Source: Spirodela intermedia (taxonomy: Eukaryota > Streptophyta > Magnoliopsida > Alismatales > Araceae). From it: a stretch of DNA of 64,000 bases. This document shows, one piece after another, positions 25,411-37,510 of the stretch. The notes under the pieces are model-generated. The model was given only the letters and a program-made list of their open reading frames with translations, was not told the DNA's origin and searched no databases. The stretch covers positions 7,113,501 to 7,177,500 of the forward strand of contig LR746268.1 in the NCBI GenBank assembly GCA_902729315.2, given 5' to 3'. The position numbers and the translations under genes are program-made. Numbering within the stretch: the stretch's first letter is position 1; the number at the start of each line of letters is the position of its first letter.

Positions 25411-26998
25411 TGTTCGAGCTCCGGCCTTATCTTATCCTGAAAGGTGGGAACTGGCTCACGTGTCATCTTTACCAACTGGCTAGACGACGCATACTTTATT
25501 GGCACATAAGTGACGGATAATCACGCATAATTATGCGAGGTCGTAGCGAATTATAATCTGCAAAGATATTTATTGCTTCTCTCTCACACACATACGTGGT
25601 TACGCCACATGGTAGTTGATAGTTGATAGTTGATTAGCGCCAAAAGAGATAAAGAAGCATCTCCCTTCCTCTCTCTCTCTCTCCATTTAATGTGACGGGT
25701 CATCGTCCCGGGAGGCGTGCGCACCCATGCAGCTTCCCCATGCGACTTGGAGAATCTGATCATCGTCTTCCTCTTCGTCACCTGACGACAGGTTGGATTA
25801 GATGGGAGGCTCAAACCTCTCACCTCAGGTGTAATCCAGGGGCTCTGCCGAAGTCAACTCAAGTGGAGCCACGACACGCTGAGGCACGGAGTAGCAGTTG
25901 ACCCCCTGATCGAAAGGAACGGCGCCTCCTTGCCGTCTCCAAAGGTCAGCCCTTGGTTTTAAACTGGTGGCCCTCTGAACTTGCAAGAGGCTAGCTCCGC
26001 GGCCAGCCGATCCTATACGTTATCATCAAACTTTTAGATCATTTGAGGACGGCTAAATGCTTACAATTTGCTAACTGCCCACGGCTCGATTGGTGTTTAG
26101 AGAGCTTATCTTCGCAAGCATATCCGAGCCCAGATCATACATCATTTAGGTTTGTGTTCATTAGAATGAAAGCTACATTGGGATGCCCACTGATTCAGAG
26201 AAAGCGATGCAAGTAAATCAATTAAAGTATTTGTGCCCACTTAATCACACTGATATATTTTTAATCCAATATTTTCTTGGGGGGTTTTGACCAACGCCAT
26301 AGCGCTAATCGGCGTTCGTGATATTTTAGTTTGGCAGCTGTACGATTCGGTTGAATAATGATGGCAGGATAAATTAAACTATTACCTGAATAAAATACTG
26401 GAAGCTGATGTGCTAAAAAAATATGATCTTATCGTGGTAAGCTGAATGAATCATATTTATAAACTTTGCAATTCACAGCCACACAAGAATTTTTCAAAAA
26501 GCTAAATGTGCTTAAATAGGTGTATAATTCTTTCATTCATTACTAATTACTGGGAATGACCCACACGAGGTACTGATTCTGATTATAATATCATAGCTTG
26601 CTATCAAGTGGATGCCCCGAACAACATGTCGTCGTCATATGAAAGTCAAAAGTGTTTAGAATTGATCAAAAATATCAGCCACTCAAAAGCTTGAAATTTT
26701 CTGGGTCAAACCTATCATGGTGTTTCAAACTAGCCTTCATATAAAATGCCGTCTTGTCTCAAGTAGTTCAAGAAATCACACTCTCAATACTCAATTAAAA
26801 GCAAAGGGAAAAAAAAATGTCACCTAGTACATCTATGCAAATTTGGAAAATATATTCGTTTAGTATATGGGGATGGCAATAAATCGAAGACTAAAAACTG
26901 CCCCAAACCCAATTGGGCCTTAAAGAGATATTTTAAAATATTCTATAGGTAGGGCCCTTGATAGTAGTCCTTTTCTAGGCCTCTGTTTATCACCATAT

Positions 26999-27031
<33 letters not shown>

Positions 27032-27613
27032 TATAGGCGGAGACACCTGGTGAGACCTTATCGATAGATGATATTAGTGGGCTTATTTTTCTTGTAGTCG
27101 TTCAATTTGAGACTAAATGGAGAAAAATGGCGAATCTTCATGGAAATTCCTAGCTTAAATAAGCAAACATAATATTTGAACATACGACCCATATCACATA
27201 CTGCATCAGCTGCGGAGAATTTACTATGATCATCTTCTCCATGGAAATCCTCCGAGGCCGTCGATGGCTGTGTGGGTGTCTCGATGAGGTCGGCTCTCCC
27301 CTTCAGCTCACGTCTGACGATATAAAAATGGCTAAATTAATTACGTATTCCGGAGCCGTGTTGGGACGGTGTTGGGTGAAGTATCCTCCAACGAAGAAAA
27401 ATATAATTAATGGCTTGGCAGAGTGCCGGCGGGGAGATGACGCCCATAGCAACGCCAACACCGCAAGGTCGCCTGGGAGAAGAAGAAGTCTAGCCTGCGT
27501 TGGAGCTCTCGTTGACTTGATCAATGGAAGGGAAGCCTTATATCTGGGGAAAGATCGGAGACCCCGGTGGCGATAGGGCCGAGGGTCGCTAGAGGCCGGG
27601 GCGGGAGGGCGAG
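25411..27613. other. Intergenic region between divergent genes
   Basis: Lies between the minus-strand thioredoxin-like gene and the plus-strand GLTP gene. No conserved protein found. About 26000-27200 is AT-rich; a GA tract lies at 26999-27030. The promoter of the GLTP gene should be at the right end. Confidence 0.4.
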
Positions 27614-28834
27614 ATGAAGGAGTTACAGGTCAAGAAAAAGCGCAAGAGCGAGGACAAGGAGGAGGAGGTCCTCCGATTGAAGAGGAGATGGAGGGAGGAG
27701 GAGGAGGGGGTCCCGGATGTAACGTTCATCATCGAGCAGCTCTCCCTGAAGAGGTCCGAGGGGAAGATTCCCACGGCGGCTTTCCTACGCGTCTCCAGCT
27801 TGCTCCTCCATGTCATTGGTTAGTCCCTATGCCGTGCCGTCCCCCACACCACCCCCGAACCCTCTCTCTCTCACTCTCTCTCTGTAAACCTTCATCGATC
27901 TCTACTTCTCCCCGATAAATAATGGGGGAACAGATGACTCTGCAGTTATCGTTCCGGCTTTTAATCTCTCCTCTCCCCCCTCCTTCCCTACCCGATCATC
28001 CGCAACCTCCTGGGCGAGGGGCTTCCTCTCCCCTCGTGACTGCTGTACCTGCTGGCCTCAAATGCCGACGAGGCCTTGCGACCCCACCTCTCTGTCCGGT
28101 TCCGGAGAGAAGATGGGTGAGGATGGGGCTTCCATCTTAATGCTCTCTGCTCCCTCCATATGCCCTTCCAGTCGCCTTCTTCTGCAACGCTCCAGCCGTA
28201 CTCTTCATCTCTCCCGGCGATGATCCTCCTCTCTCTCTTCACCTAATTCCCTGGTGCAATCTCCCCCCCCCCCCTTTCTCTCTCTATCTCTCTCTCCTTT
28301 CTACTCTTCTCGATCGAACTTTCAGAAGAATAGCGCCGGTTCTTCGTGTGGCTTACACGTTCTCGCGTGGGGTTTGGGCAGATCAGATTGGACCGACCAT
28401 GGTGGTACTCCGAGAGGACATCCGGCGGAACATCCAGGTATCGCGTCCGTCCGCCCTCTTCCTTCCAACATCACATCCAAGAGGGGGGAGTGGGAATCTG
28501 ATGACCCCCACGTGAGCAGCTTCTCAGCCGTAGAACCTCGGTCCCACCTACGGTCATCATTGACTGGCCCACTATCATACTTTCAACCCCTAACCCCCCT
28601 CGGTGGACCACGCCGATAAGCTCATCGTTTACTTTTCCTGGTCTTCCCGTCTTCGCAGAGGCTGGAGAGCTCGTACATGGCTGACCCCTTGGCCAACTCT
28701 TGCCTGGCAGAGATAATAAAGAAGGAGGTGGATGCGGGCGCCGCAAGGGCAGGCGAGAGCTCTTCGCGAGCTGTTCTGTGGCTCACCAGGTAACGCGTCA
28801 ATGCTGGGGGCTTAGGGTTTTCCCCGGCGCCTGC

Positions 28835-28865
<31 letters not shown>

Positions 28866-29408
28866 CATTCTCTTACTACTTTCCCTGCTGTGGTCTCTTC
28901 TCAGATCCATGGACTTCAGCGTAGCCCTCGTGGAGGGGCTGGAGGGCGACCCAGAGGCGAGCCTCGAGCGGCTGGTGGAGGAAGCCTACGAGACCACCCT
29001 GAAGCCGTGGCACGGCTGGATATCCACGGCGGCCTACAAGGTGTGTACTCTTTCGCCTGCGACCTGGTTTTCTCAGTCTGTAGAGTGACTCCGAGCAGAA
29101 GATGAGAGGGTTGCCTCGTTGCAGGTGGCTCTGAAGCTCGTTCCCCACAGAAGAAAGCTCGTGGAGCTGGTCGTCGGTGAAGGGGAGGATAGCGACTCTC
29201 TGAAGGGGGGCATCCGGACCTTGGTCTCCCTGCTGCGGCCTCTTCTGAGCGAGATCCACGTTCTCCTGGTAAGTTCTCCCTGGTCTTCTCTCTTCACCTG
29301 CATTCTCCTCTGTATGCCCCGGCAACACGAGTGGCAACTCAACAGCGTCCTCTCCGTGGTCATTATTTGCAGGGGGAGTCTCGCTTGGACAGGCTGAAGT
29401 CTGCGTAG
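27614..29408 (+). CDS. Glycolipid transfer protein (GLTP) domain protein
   Basis: Exons: 27614-27818, 28382-28437, 28659-28789, 28905-29040, 29125-29268, 29373-29408 (TAG); 235 residues, normal for a single-domain GLTP protein. GLTP folds carry glycosphingolipids or ceramide-1-phosphate between membranes in the cytosol. Headgroup-binding residues are visible: D81 and N85 in LREDIRRNIQRLE, W128 in VLWLTR and H167 in KPWHGWISTAAYK. The C-terminus is VALKLVPHRRKLVEL and a helical tail. The first 28 residues (KKKRKSEDKEEEVLRLKRR) are strongly charged. The sequence resembles plant GLTP1-3 more than ACD11, but I cannot tell glycolipid from ceramide-1-phosphate specificity. Introns 1 and 3 carry CT tracts. 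Confidence 0.9.
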
Positions 29409-31649
29409 AGCCACGAGGTGGCCTGATACGTACTCCACCTGTGAATAGCCGCTTACTCCCGTGCTGTAATTAACCGCGACACGCTCCCTCCCAACCTTCT
29501 CACATGCGATCAATCAAAGCTATAGACGGGCCTTTTCATGGTCTCTGTACATAATTTACGTTAAAATGACTCTCTTTTAGGTTTTACCGAACTTTTCGGC
29601 TATCCGTGCGAGACGGTGGGTCGACCGGTGCCGACGAGTCCTAGATTGTGCCGGAGAATTTTGTCGGCGCTTTTAGTCGAACAGGTACAACCCGAGTAGC
29701 AGCGTCGTTTTCCCAGGTTGGCCCACGTAGCCTAATTGGTCAAAAAGAGCTCCATCAGACCAACGATCGTATCACGTCGCGAGAGCGCTCGGAGAACGGT
29801 TTTTGGGTATACACTGCGCGGCAGGATGCTACTAGGCCTTCGGGTCTCCATGTTCTCCCCTGTGGCTGCGGCGCGAGCACGGACGAGAACTTGCGCTCAC
29901 ACACGGCCCAAGTTCTCCGTGTCAGGAGGTGAATATTTGGAAAAACCCTCTCCCCATTCCACTCCTCTCTCCCTCTCCTACTCCGGAGAGCTCACAAACT
30001 AAATCTTAGTGCCCAAAAGGAAGGTGGTTTCAACATTGTCCTGTTGTATGGGTTAGGAGGTGTCACGGTGAGTAACAGCGGTCATATCTTAGAGGTGTAC
30101 ACTGGAGGGACTTCATCTGTCTCAAGAGCATCCATCTACTCATCATGCTTCCACCAAATACTCACTTTTCAGTTTCATCTTTTATTTTTTTCTACGAAAT
30201 TATCATAATAATGTTATTTGCGAACATTTTTAATGAGCAATTCGCAATGCCATGTTGCTTGCCACTGCACGACTGTACATCTATAGTGTCAATGCTGCAC
30301 CATGTCGTCGCCCACATTTGTGCACATTGCCTGCTATTAAACTTTGGCACCTCGTTGTGACCGAACGTCATCAACATGCTTCCATTCGAGTCTACGTGAA
30401 CATTGCATGCATGTTTGCCATAAATACACCCATATGCACCATGGTAGGATGATATACCATATCACTTTCAGAAAAGAGAATGATGAATTTAACCCAAGTA
30501 ACGAAAAATTTGTAGGTCAACCATTTTAGAAGCTTGGATGATGGACTATGAAGATAGAATGATGAATAAAATAAAAAGTAAGATTAGGCCCAAATAAAGT
30601 GTGAGAAGACTAACTTTTGACTAGTTTATTGTGCAGAGTTTATTATGTTCTATTTTTATTTTTCTTTTTGTTCCTCTCTTTATGAACTTTTTCATAAATA
30701 GGCTTAGAGACTATTTTGATTATGTTCTGAAGTCAATTTATTTTTTGAGACTTTATTCTCACCTCATGTTTTGGCCCATTTAAAGGTCATCGCTTTGAAA
30801 ACTCAAAGAAATATTTTCTATCATGATTTTTTATTTTCTTTGAGAAAGTTTTAGTATTTTTAGATTTAAGTAATTCTTGTGTATTCAATGATATTTGAAA
30901 ATTTCAAATTCAAAATGAACCCTTGTTGATGAAAGGGCCATCCAAGTTAATCTTGTAGATTTAAAGATTGACATAAATCTTGTAAATTTTATAGATCCAA
31001 AATTGATCATTCTTTCATAGCTTCATCAATTGTTATCTCTTTGCTCTAAAACAAATTGATGCAACATTGATATGAGGGATAACAAGATTTAACTTTAAAT
31101 TCATAAAACACAAACTTTGATGAAGATATCAGATTATGAATTCACACAACTAACAACATTAATCATTAAAATTACAAGATTTTGCTGATGGTAACCTTTT
31201 AGTCTATAAGATCAAGCATGTCATTTTAAAACCACAAGAGCCTCTTGAATCTAAAAGTAAAGATGGGATAACTCAAAGGAAGAAAAAATTGTATTATTTC
31301 AAAGAAACCTTGGGTTGTGAGATACTTTAATAGCCCTAAATGAGGTAGGATGCTTCTAAAAGCAAACATACTCTATAATAGATTTTTTTTTTTGAGACAA
31401 TATGATTAAAAAATTAAAATAGCTAAAAATAATTAATATAAATAAGAAATATATTATGTCAAAAAATTGGGTTTAACTTAGTTTTCTTGTGCTTTATTTG
31501 GGCCCCATAAAGATTTTGATTCTATTTTAACCTTTTCCTCTTTATAATTAATTTGTGAAGTAGATGGATCCCAAGTGTTTGGCTTTTTCTACTTTTCTAC
31601 ACTAAGATATTACAAGATTAGACTTAAACCAGCTATATTGAGAGAATAA
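29409..31649. other. AT-rich intergenic DNA
   Basis: The first ~600 bp are of mixed composition and hold the 3' flank of the GLTP gene. From about 30100 the DNA is AT-rich with only short open frames. No gene or RNA recognised. It may include unrecognisable remains of the retroelement to its right. Confidence 0.4.
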
Positions 31650-32865
31650 TATTTTCTTCATATTTTTGTAGTTGCAACACCAATGATATCATGTCTAGTT
31701 CTCATGTAAGAATTTGTATCTAAGATGAAGTATGCTTTGATGCTTTACATAAGGATTCCATGGTACTAAAGAAAGATCAATGATTGAGATTGGAACAAAA
31801 AATCTATACCTAAGGTGTTCTTGTAGTCATCTATAGACAACACAACAAAGTTTATTCCATCCTCCAACAATTTGATCTATAATTGAGCTCTTGATATGAT
31901 AATAATTTGGGAATATGTTTCTTAATTCATAATCTTAATGTGGGCATATTTTTGTGACAATGCCAACCCCAATCAAGTTAAGCCTATCTTCTAGAGAAAA
32001 TTATGAAACACTTAGTTGTGAATCATCACCTTTATTAGTTGTTCATTGATAGTGACTTTCAAATCAATGAGCTTGAATTCAGTCATGTTGTCAACTTCTC
32101 TAAATTGCACTTAAGTATCATCATGACACTTCATGCATTCTAATCCTCACACAAAAGAATGTCTTTTGCATCAGATCACCCCACTTGAGAGGGTTGTCTA
32201 GATAGATAATGTTGTTGACTTGGGACTTGTCTTATTCTCTTTACAATCTCTCTCATAATGACCTTTGTTGGTGCCACTATTTATGTCACAATTGCCCTAT
32301 GATCACTTCTTTGCCTTAATTTGTTGAGATATATTGTCTAGTATCTACATTGGGTTCAAAATAATAGTAACTTAGTTATCTTTTATTACATAATAGTTAT
32401 GGTTGATTACACATTTTAACTTATTAGAGTCTAATATCTACTTCTGTCAAATCTTTGAGAGCTAGGATAAAATTAAATAACTTAGCGTCAAGTGTATTGT
32501 TCATATATAAGAATAGGGAAGAAAAGTGTTTTAGGTACTCTTTGATAAAACATTGGCATACACTTAGTAGAGTCTCTCACATGTTATTCATATATTATTA
32601 TTTGAAAGAATTGAAAAATTAATTCCTTCACATCTCCAATGTCTTAATGGAGGGTCAAGTTATCCATGCATCCACTATACCATTCGGGTTTAGAAAATTT
32701 CACCCACACTATACCATCTATTACTTGCAAAACCAATAAATAGTATTTCAACATAATGATGTCTGATTTAAGGGCTTTAAATGCTTCTTGTACTTCATCA
32801 GCATCTACGTCATCTACCCATGAGTTACCAGTACAAATAACAACTTTACTAGTAACCACTTATAA
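31650..32865 (-). mobile_element. Decayed Ty3/gypsy retrotransposon gag-protease relic
   Basis: On the minus strand, fragments similar to plant gypsy Gag-protease occur in colinear order across stops and frame changes. From about 32860 to 32735: a Gag N-terminal-like helical stretch (DEVQEAFKALKSDIIMLK). At about 32700-32660: KPEWYSG. At 32550-32459: a capsid-like block (KEYLKHFSSLFL, then AKLFNFILAL). At about 32300-32240: a broken zinc knuckle with GHYERDC. At about 32090-31990: a protease-like block (LIDLKV, HNFL) in which the Asp-Thr-Gly active site is lost. At about 31850-31810: VVLSIDDYKNTLGIDF. No reverse transcriptase or paired LTRs were seen. The copy is old and non-functional. Confidence 0.65.
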
Positions 32866-34884
32866 GGCTTTCATTCATTCTTCTATGACCTATAAATAAG
32901 TCTCTACATCTTCTATAGAGGTGGCTAACAAAGAGATTTCTTGTTCTAATAAAAAGATCCCTTATCCATTTATGGTACTTCCATCTATTATCTATAACCT
33001 TTTATGATAAAATTTAACACATTAGTATATTTCAGTTAACCACTTTTGTCCTTACTAATCTCAACTATTGTTCGTCCAACATCTAATGCTTTTACTGTTG
33101 TGTGAAAACACGTCTAGACTAATGGGATGGATATTCTTCACTTCTCATATAGTGACTCTTAAAATCACATCACATTGCTTGACACTACATGACTCTATGT
33201 GAGTACACATATGTGATGCATGTTGCATTGTGCAATGATGTGTCATCATGTGAACATATCATACATGTTGCATATGCCATATTGTCACACATATTCACTC
33301 TCACACATGTTGATATATCACATTGACATGGTTCTCCATGTCATGTTGTGACTATGTGTACCTTCGTACATGTTGATATATCAACTTGCCCCTTTGGGTA
33401 TATTGTCATTGGGCCATGTCATCCTAACATACACTTCCTCTCATGTCGCTATGTAATGTTGTGCTGACATGCACCTATTCCCATGCCAAGTAACTTCATG
33501 TCTTGCCAACACCTACATACCTAGAAAGTAGTAGGACATTGTGACATCAATGTTTATTTTTCAAAATAGAACCACATTTTATGATGTTTTATTGGTGCCT
33601 AAATTCAAAACCTAGTTGGATATAACATGTTTGTGAAAATACAACATGTTTGAATATAGGCTCTTATTTGAACAAAATGGACAATAAGCTCTTATTTGAA
33701 TATAACATGTTTGTGAAAAAAATTATTTTTTGATAATATAATTTATTGATTGTCTGTTTAAATGGAATTTTTTGTGACTCTTTATACTATATTTAAAAAG
33801 ATAATTATATTTTTTATTTTTTCCATCGAGACGTGATATTTGACATGCTTAGTTATGGCACGTACATATTTTCTTTTGTTTCTTATATCAATATATAAAT
33901 ACTATAGCTTATCCTTGCATGTGTTATTACTTGCCATAATGATTTCCCAAAAATCTTAAATATTTATTTGGTGATAAAATATGAATTCCTTGACGATACC
34001 TTAGCGGTCATCTCCTGGAAGTCTCGAGAATTTCCGAGGAAAGATTTCCCATCCAAACGCACATGGCCACCGCCGTTGAAGATGCCGTGGAGGAAGAAAC
34101 GCTGGAACGTCTTCCTTTCCTCTCCGAGGCATAATCCGTGGCTGTGGTCGCCTGCGGCGGCGACGACTGGTAGTCAACAGAAGAGGAGACTCGAATGCCG
34201 ACGGCGCCGATGCTAGTCAACCGTAATGGTGGAAACCAGAGAGCGGTCTGTCTCCACGAGGAGCCAAAATCGAAGAACGAGTACTTTCCGTAGCCGAGCG
34301 CGTCCGTGGTTACGATGGACCAACGACTGGGCGGCTTTGACTTTTCCCCACTCCGTGTCCGTGCCCGTATCCGTTCGTTTCGGGGCTTCTACTTTCACTT
34401 CTGTTGACTATGTCCTCCAAGTGTGACACGGTCGGTGAGAGAATCAGACGGAGGGCTGCTACAGCACACCTGGACACGTGTTCTATGGTTGTCAGCTGTG
34501 TCCCGTCTACGTCCCTGTCTGAAAGGGACGAACTTGTGGCCGTGCCGAAGGCCTTTGTCCGATTTGCGCTCGTTTTCGGACAGAAGCGTTTAATTCGATG
34601 TCGCCAACTCTCAGACGGCGTCAAGCACGGTCGGGCGATTTGCTCTCCCCATATATGGGTCAATTTTCCACGATGAGAAATCAAATTCAACCTCCGAAAA
34701 GCGTTGACTGAACCCAACATTCTATAATTGCAGATTTATTCTCATAATAATTAATACAGTGTCATATAGACCGAATAGCAGAATAATACGGCGTAGTACA
34801 CTTCCGTGTTTAATGTTCTCGAAGGTTGGAATCAGGCCGGAACTAGCCTTCGATTCTGGAGCTCCATCCGAGCTCCTGTGGAGT
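32866..34884. other. Intergenic region left of the dirigent cluster
   Basis: About 32866-33960 is AT-rich without genes. About 33120-33500 is rich in CATGT/ATATATCA words, including two copies of ACATGTTGATATATCA at 33305-33320 and 33369-33384. About 34000-34720 has higher GC with overlapping short frames, none convincing. Several TTGAC/GTCAA words lie at 34190-34410. Confidence 0.4.
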
Positions 34885-35433
34885 TCATCGGTCCCCGTGG
34901 ACGACGTAGACGTCGTACTCCACGACGGCGTCTCCCGACGTGAAGTTCATTGAGCTCGTCTTGCCGACGGCGAAGCCCTGCGCGAGGCGGAAGTAGCCTG
35001 TGCCGCCGACGACGGACATCTCTCTCCTCTCGGATAAGATGTTGTTCCTCCCCAGAATGGCGAGCGTGCTGCCGTTGTAGACCCCTTCGGTGAAGTAGTA
35101 GTTCAGGGTCATAAGCAGCCCGAGCTCCTCCTGCGATGCCGTTGCGTAGAGGCCCTGAGCCCGGCCGATGAGCTTGGAGGAGAGGCTGGGGCCCTCCGTC
35201 AGCGGGTTATCCATCATGACGATCTGCCCGAAGCGGCCGGCGGTCGTGTTCCACGTAGGGCCCTGCGCGATGACAACGGCGGTGGCGTTGGGTCCGGCTA
35301 GGATGTCGTGGAAGAAGAAGTGCAGATGGGTCTTCCTCTCCGGCCCGAAGTTGAAGTCGTCCTCGCCAGCCACTCCCGCCACGAGCAAGAAGAGGCAGAG
35401 CCCAATCGAGGCGACGGTAGGGACGGAAGCCAT
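34885..35433 (-). CDS. Dirigent protein, copy 1
   Basis: Single exon, 182 residues, the usual dirigent length. The N-terminus MASVPTVASIGLCLFLLVAGVAG is a signal peptide, so the product is secreted to the apoplast. Conserved blocks: THLHFFFHDILAGPNATAV, MMDNPLTEGP, SSKLIGRAQGLY, YNGSTLAILGRN, SVVGGTGYFRLAQGFA and DAVVEYDVYVVHGDR. Several N-glycosylation sequons are present (NAT, NTT, NGS, NFT). Dirigent proteins guide stereoselective coupling of phenoxy radicals in lignan synthesis or act in lignin deposition; the substrate here is unknown. The frame is open upstream to 35670, but ATG 35433 directly precedes the signal peptide and lies about 85 bp from a TATA box. It is one of three tandem copies. 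Confidence 0.93.
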   Translation of the reverse strand: MASVPTVASIGLCLFLLVAGVAGEDDFNFGPERKTHLHFFFHDILAGPNATAVVIAQGPTWNTTAGRFGQIVMMDNPLTEGPSLSSKLIGRAQGLYATASQEELGLLMTLNYYFTEGVYNGSTLAILGRNNILSERREMSVVGGTGYFRLAQGFAVGKTSSMNFTSGDAVVEYDVYVVHGDR

Positions 35434-35514
35434 GGTGGTCTTCTCTGTCAAGAGGAGCTGGCGGAGGGGAAGAAGAAGGCTGATCACATCTGCCCTCCGC
35501 CCCTGCCTGCCATG

Positions 35515-35524
35515 GCTATATAAA
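35515..35524 (-). promoter_or_regulatory. TATA box of dirigent copy 1
   Basis: Minus-strand GTTCCTTTATATAGCC, about 85 bp upstream of the start at 35433. The same GTTCCTTTA context and spacing recur before copy 2. Confidence 0.65.
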
Positions 35525-36740
35525 GGAACTTCTCTAACACCGTGGGAAGTGGGATCGGCTGGAGGACCCCACCTCCGTAGAAGGTGATAACTTCTTCGGT
35601 AAGACATCAGCAAAGTAGTCAAAGTTTGATGAGTCTCCCGTTCAACGCCTAAGTTAAATCGTGGTCGCAAGAAATCGAGCTTATTTTAATTACCGTCATA
35701 ACAGAACCGTTAAGCAATCTGAGAATAGACGCCGTAGAGATTTGTTAAAGACAAAATAAACCCATATTGGCAAAGGTTATAAACTAGTATAGAAAAGCGA
35801 TTACGCATATTAATCTTTGCTTATTTTAATATTTAATAAATAAATAACCTACTATATAATAATAAACGTAAAAAATATTGTATAACATAATTTAGCCCCT
35901 ATAACTGTATTTTAAAATATATAGACGGAAGAAAGGTTAACAACCTAAGAATATCAGCGCAGTGTATCATTGTAGACACGTAGCTTAGGACCAAGAGGTG
36001 GATGACAGAGAGTTTTGTGAGCTACTGTCAAGGAATACCGGTTTAGAAGAGGGGTAGAGCATGGCTGCATCAATCGGCCGAGGACTGATGACTAGAAATT
36101 GGCTGGGGGAAGGCTGTTAGAAGGGGGGAAAAGAGGAGCCACAAGGCAGACGGATGAAACCCAGAAGGGGAATTGAGAGGATTGGGATTTCTGGTGACAA
36201 GGGGAGAGAGAGGGGGAGAGAGAGGGGGGGAAGGGAGAGAGAGAGGGGGAGAGAGAGGGGGGGAAGGGAGAGAGAGGGGGGGAGAGAGAGAGAGCATTCT
36301 AGTGTCAAAGGTTATCTCAGTCTTCACATGGTCTCGATAACTGCCGCCTGAGCGGGTTCTTCAGATGCTCGGGAGCTATTATCTTCATAAAGCATTGGGC
36401 CAATTGAACACCGCGGCCAAGAGAACTAAGCCCTCAATAACTGCCATCTTTAATGTGAAGAGCGGCAATTTAGTCTATGATTAGATTCGAGAGTCGTCAT
36501 CCTGACTGTATGAAATTAGTGTGCGTGGAGCTATCCCCGGGCACGCCTGGGGGGCGCAGAAGAAGAAGAAGAAGAAGTCGGAAGGTAGCGGGAAGCCTCC
36601 ATACAATCAATCTCCAATGGTTCAAATATTACACGAAAATGAAATCTTATTGAAAAGTAACGGCCGGTCGATCCCCTCACTCGCCAGGGGATCAGCAGGG
36701 AAAAAAAGAGGACGACTACTCGATCTCGTGGAGATCAAAT
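35525..36740. other. Spacer between dirigent copies 1 and 2
   Basis: The part near 35700-35940 is AT-rich. A long GA-rich block lies at 36201-36294. The right end contains the 3' flank of copy 2. No gene recognised. Confidence 0.45.
36201..36294. repeat. Compound GA/GGGGA repeat
   Basis: About 95 bp of GAGAGAGGGGGAGAGA-type units with an internal near-duplicate. Long Ser/Leu/Pro or Arg/Glu frames across it are repeat artefacts. Confidence 0.92.
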
Positions 36741-37421
36741 TCAATGCCCGAGGAAACAGAGGAAATACGCCGCCTGGAGGAGTAGCAGCACGGGGAAGTA
36801 AACGGTGCTCCGGGAGCCTGCAGACGTCTGGCCGGAACCGGGAGCTCCACCGGGGTTCGAAGTGCTCGCCGATGCCGGCCCCTTGTGGACGACGTAGACG
36901 TCGTACTCCACGACGGCGTCTCCTGAGGTGGCGTTCCATGAGCCCGTCTTGGCTATGGCATAGCCTTGCGCGAGGCGGAAGTAGCCGGTGCCGCCGACGA
37001 CGGATATCTCCCTGGTCTGTGAGGCGGCGCTGTTCCTCCCCAGTATGGCGAGCGTGCTGCCGTTGTAGACTCCGTCGATGAAATAGAAGTTCATGGTCAT
37101 CAGCAGTGCGAGATCCCCCTGCGACGCCGTGGCATAGAAGCCCTGAGCTCGGCCGATGAGCTTGGAGGAGATGTTGGGGCCCTCCGTGAGCGCGTTGTCG
37201 ACCATGACGACGAGGCCGAAGCGGCCGGCCGTCGAGTTCATCACGGACGACTGCACGATGGCGACCGCCGTGGCATTGGGGCCGCTCACGATGTCGTGGA
37301 AGAAGAAGTTCAGGTGGGTCTTCCTCTCCTCCCCGATGTCGAAGTCATCCTGGCCATTCACGGCCGCCAAGAGCAAGAAGAGGCAGACCCAGACCGAGGA
37401 GGCGCGGAGGATGGAAGCCAT
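36741..37421 (-). CDS. Dirigent protein copy 2 with a putative GPI-anchor tail
   Basis: Single exon, 226 residues, about 45 longer than copies 1 and 3. Signal peptide MASILRASSVWVCLFLLLAAVNG. Dirigent blocks as in copy 1: KTHLNFFFHDIVSGPNATAV, VDNALTEGP, SSKLIGRAQGFY, YNGSTLAILGRN, SVVGGTGYFRLAQGYA and DAVVEYDVYVVHK. After the usual end comes a Ser/Gly/Pro/Thr-rich linker of about 25 residues (SASTSNPGGAPGSGQTSAGS), then a hydrophobic C-terminus (VYFPVLLLLQAAYFLCFLGH). Small residues, a short spacer and a terminal hydrophobic run fit a GPI-attachment signal, so the protein may sit on the outer plasma membrane. A frameshifted 3' extension is an alternative, but the tail is open and compositionally sensible. 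A TATA-like element lies about 85 bp upstream. Confidence 0.9.
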   Translation of the reverse strand: MASILRASSVWVCLFLLLAAVNGQDDFDIGEERKTHLNFFFHDIVSGPNATAVAIVQSSVMNSTAGRFGLVVMVDNALTEGPNISSKLIGRAQGFYATASQGDLALLMTMNFYFIDGVYNGSTLAILGRNSAASQTREISVVGGTGYFRLAQGYAIAKTGSWNATSGDAVVEYDVYVVHKGPASASTSNPGGAPGSGQTSAGSRSTVYFPVLLLLQAAYFLCFLGH

Positions 37422-37500
37422 GGGGACTTTCTGTGCTGCGGAGGAAAAGACAGAAGGACTCGACAGTTTGGTTGCTGATCCACTCCATCCTCCTCGACCA

Positions 37501-37510
37501 GATATTTAAA
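37501..37510 (-). promoter_or_regulatory. TATA-like element of dirigent copy 2
   Basis: Minus-strand GTTCCTTTAAATATC, about 85 bp upstream of the start at 37421, matching the context of the copy 1 TATA box. Confidence 0.55.

Noticed and set aside
34310-34720. 136-codon minus-strand frame left of the dirigent cluster
   Set aside because: No recognisable motif, competing frames on the other strand and no promoter signal.
35434-35670. 79-residue N-terminal extension of dirigent copy 1
   Set aside because: It would bury the signal peptide inside the protein and cross the TATA box.
36070-36351. Ser/Leu/Pro and Arg/Glu-rich frames at the GA block
   Set aside because: Their composition comes entirely from the microsatellite.
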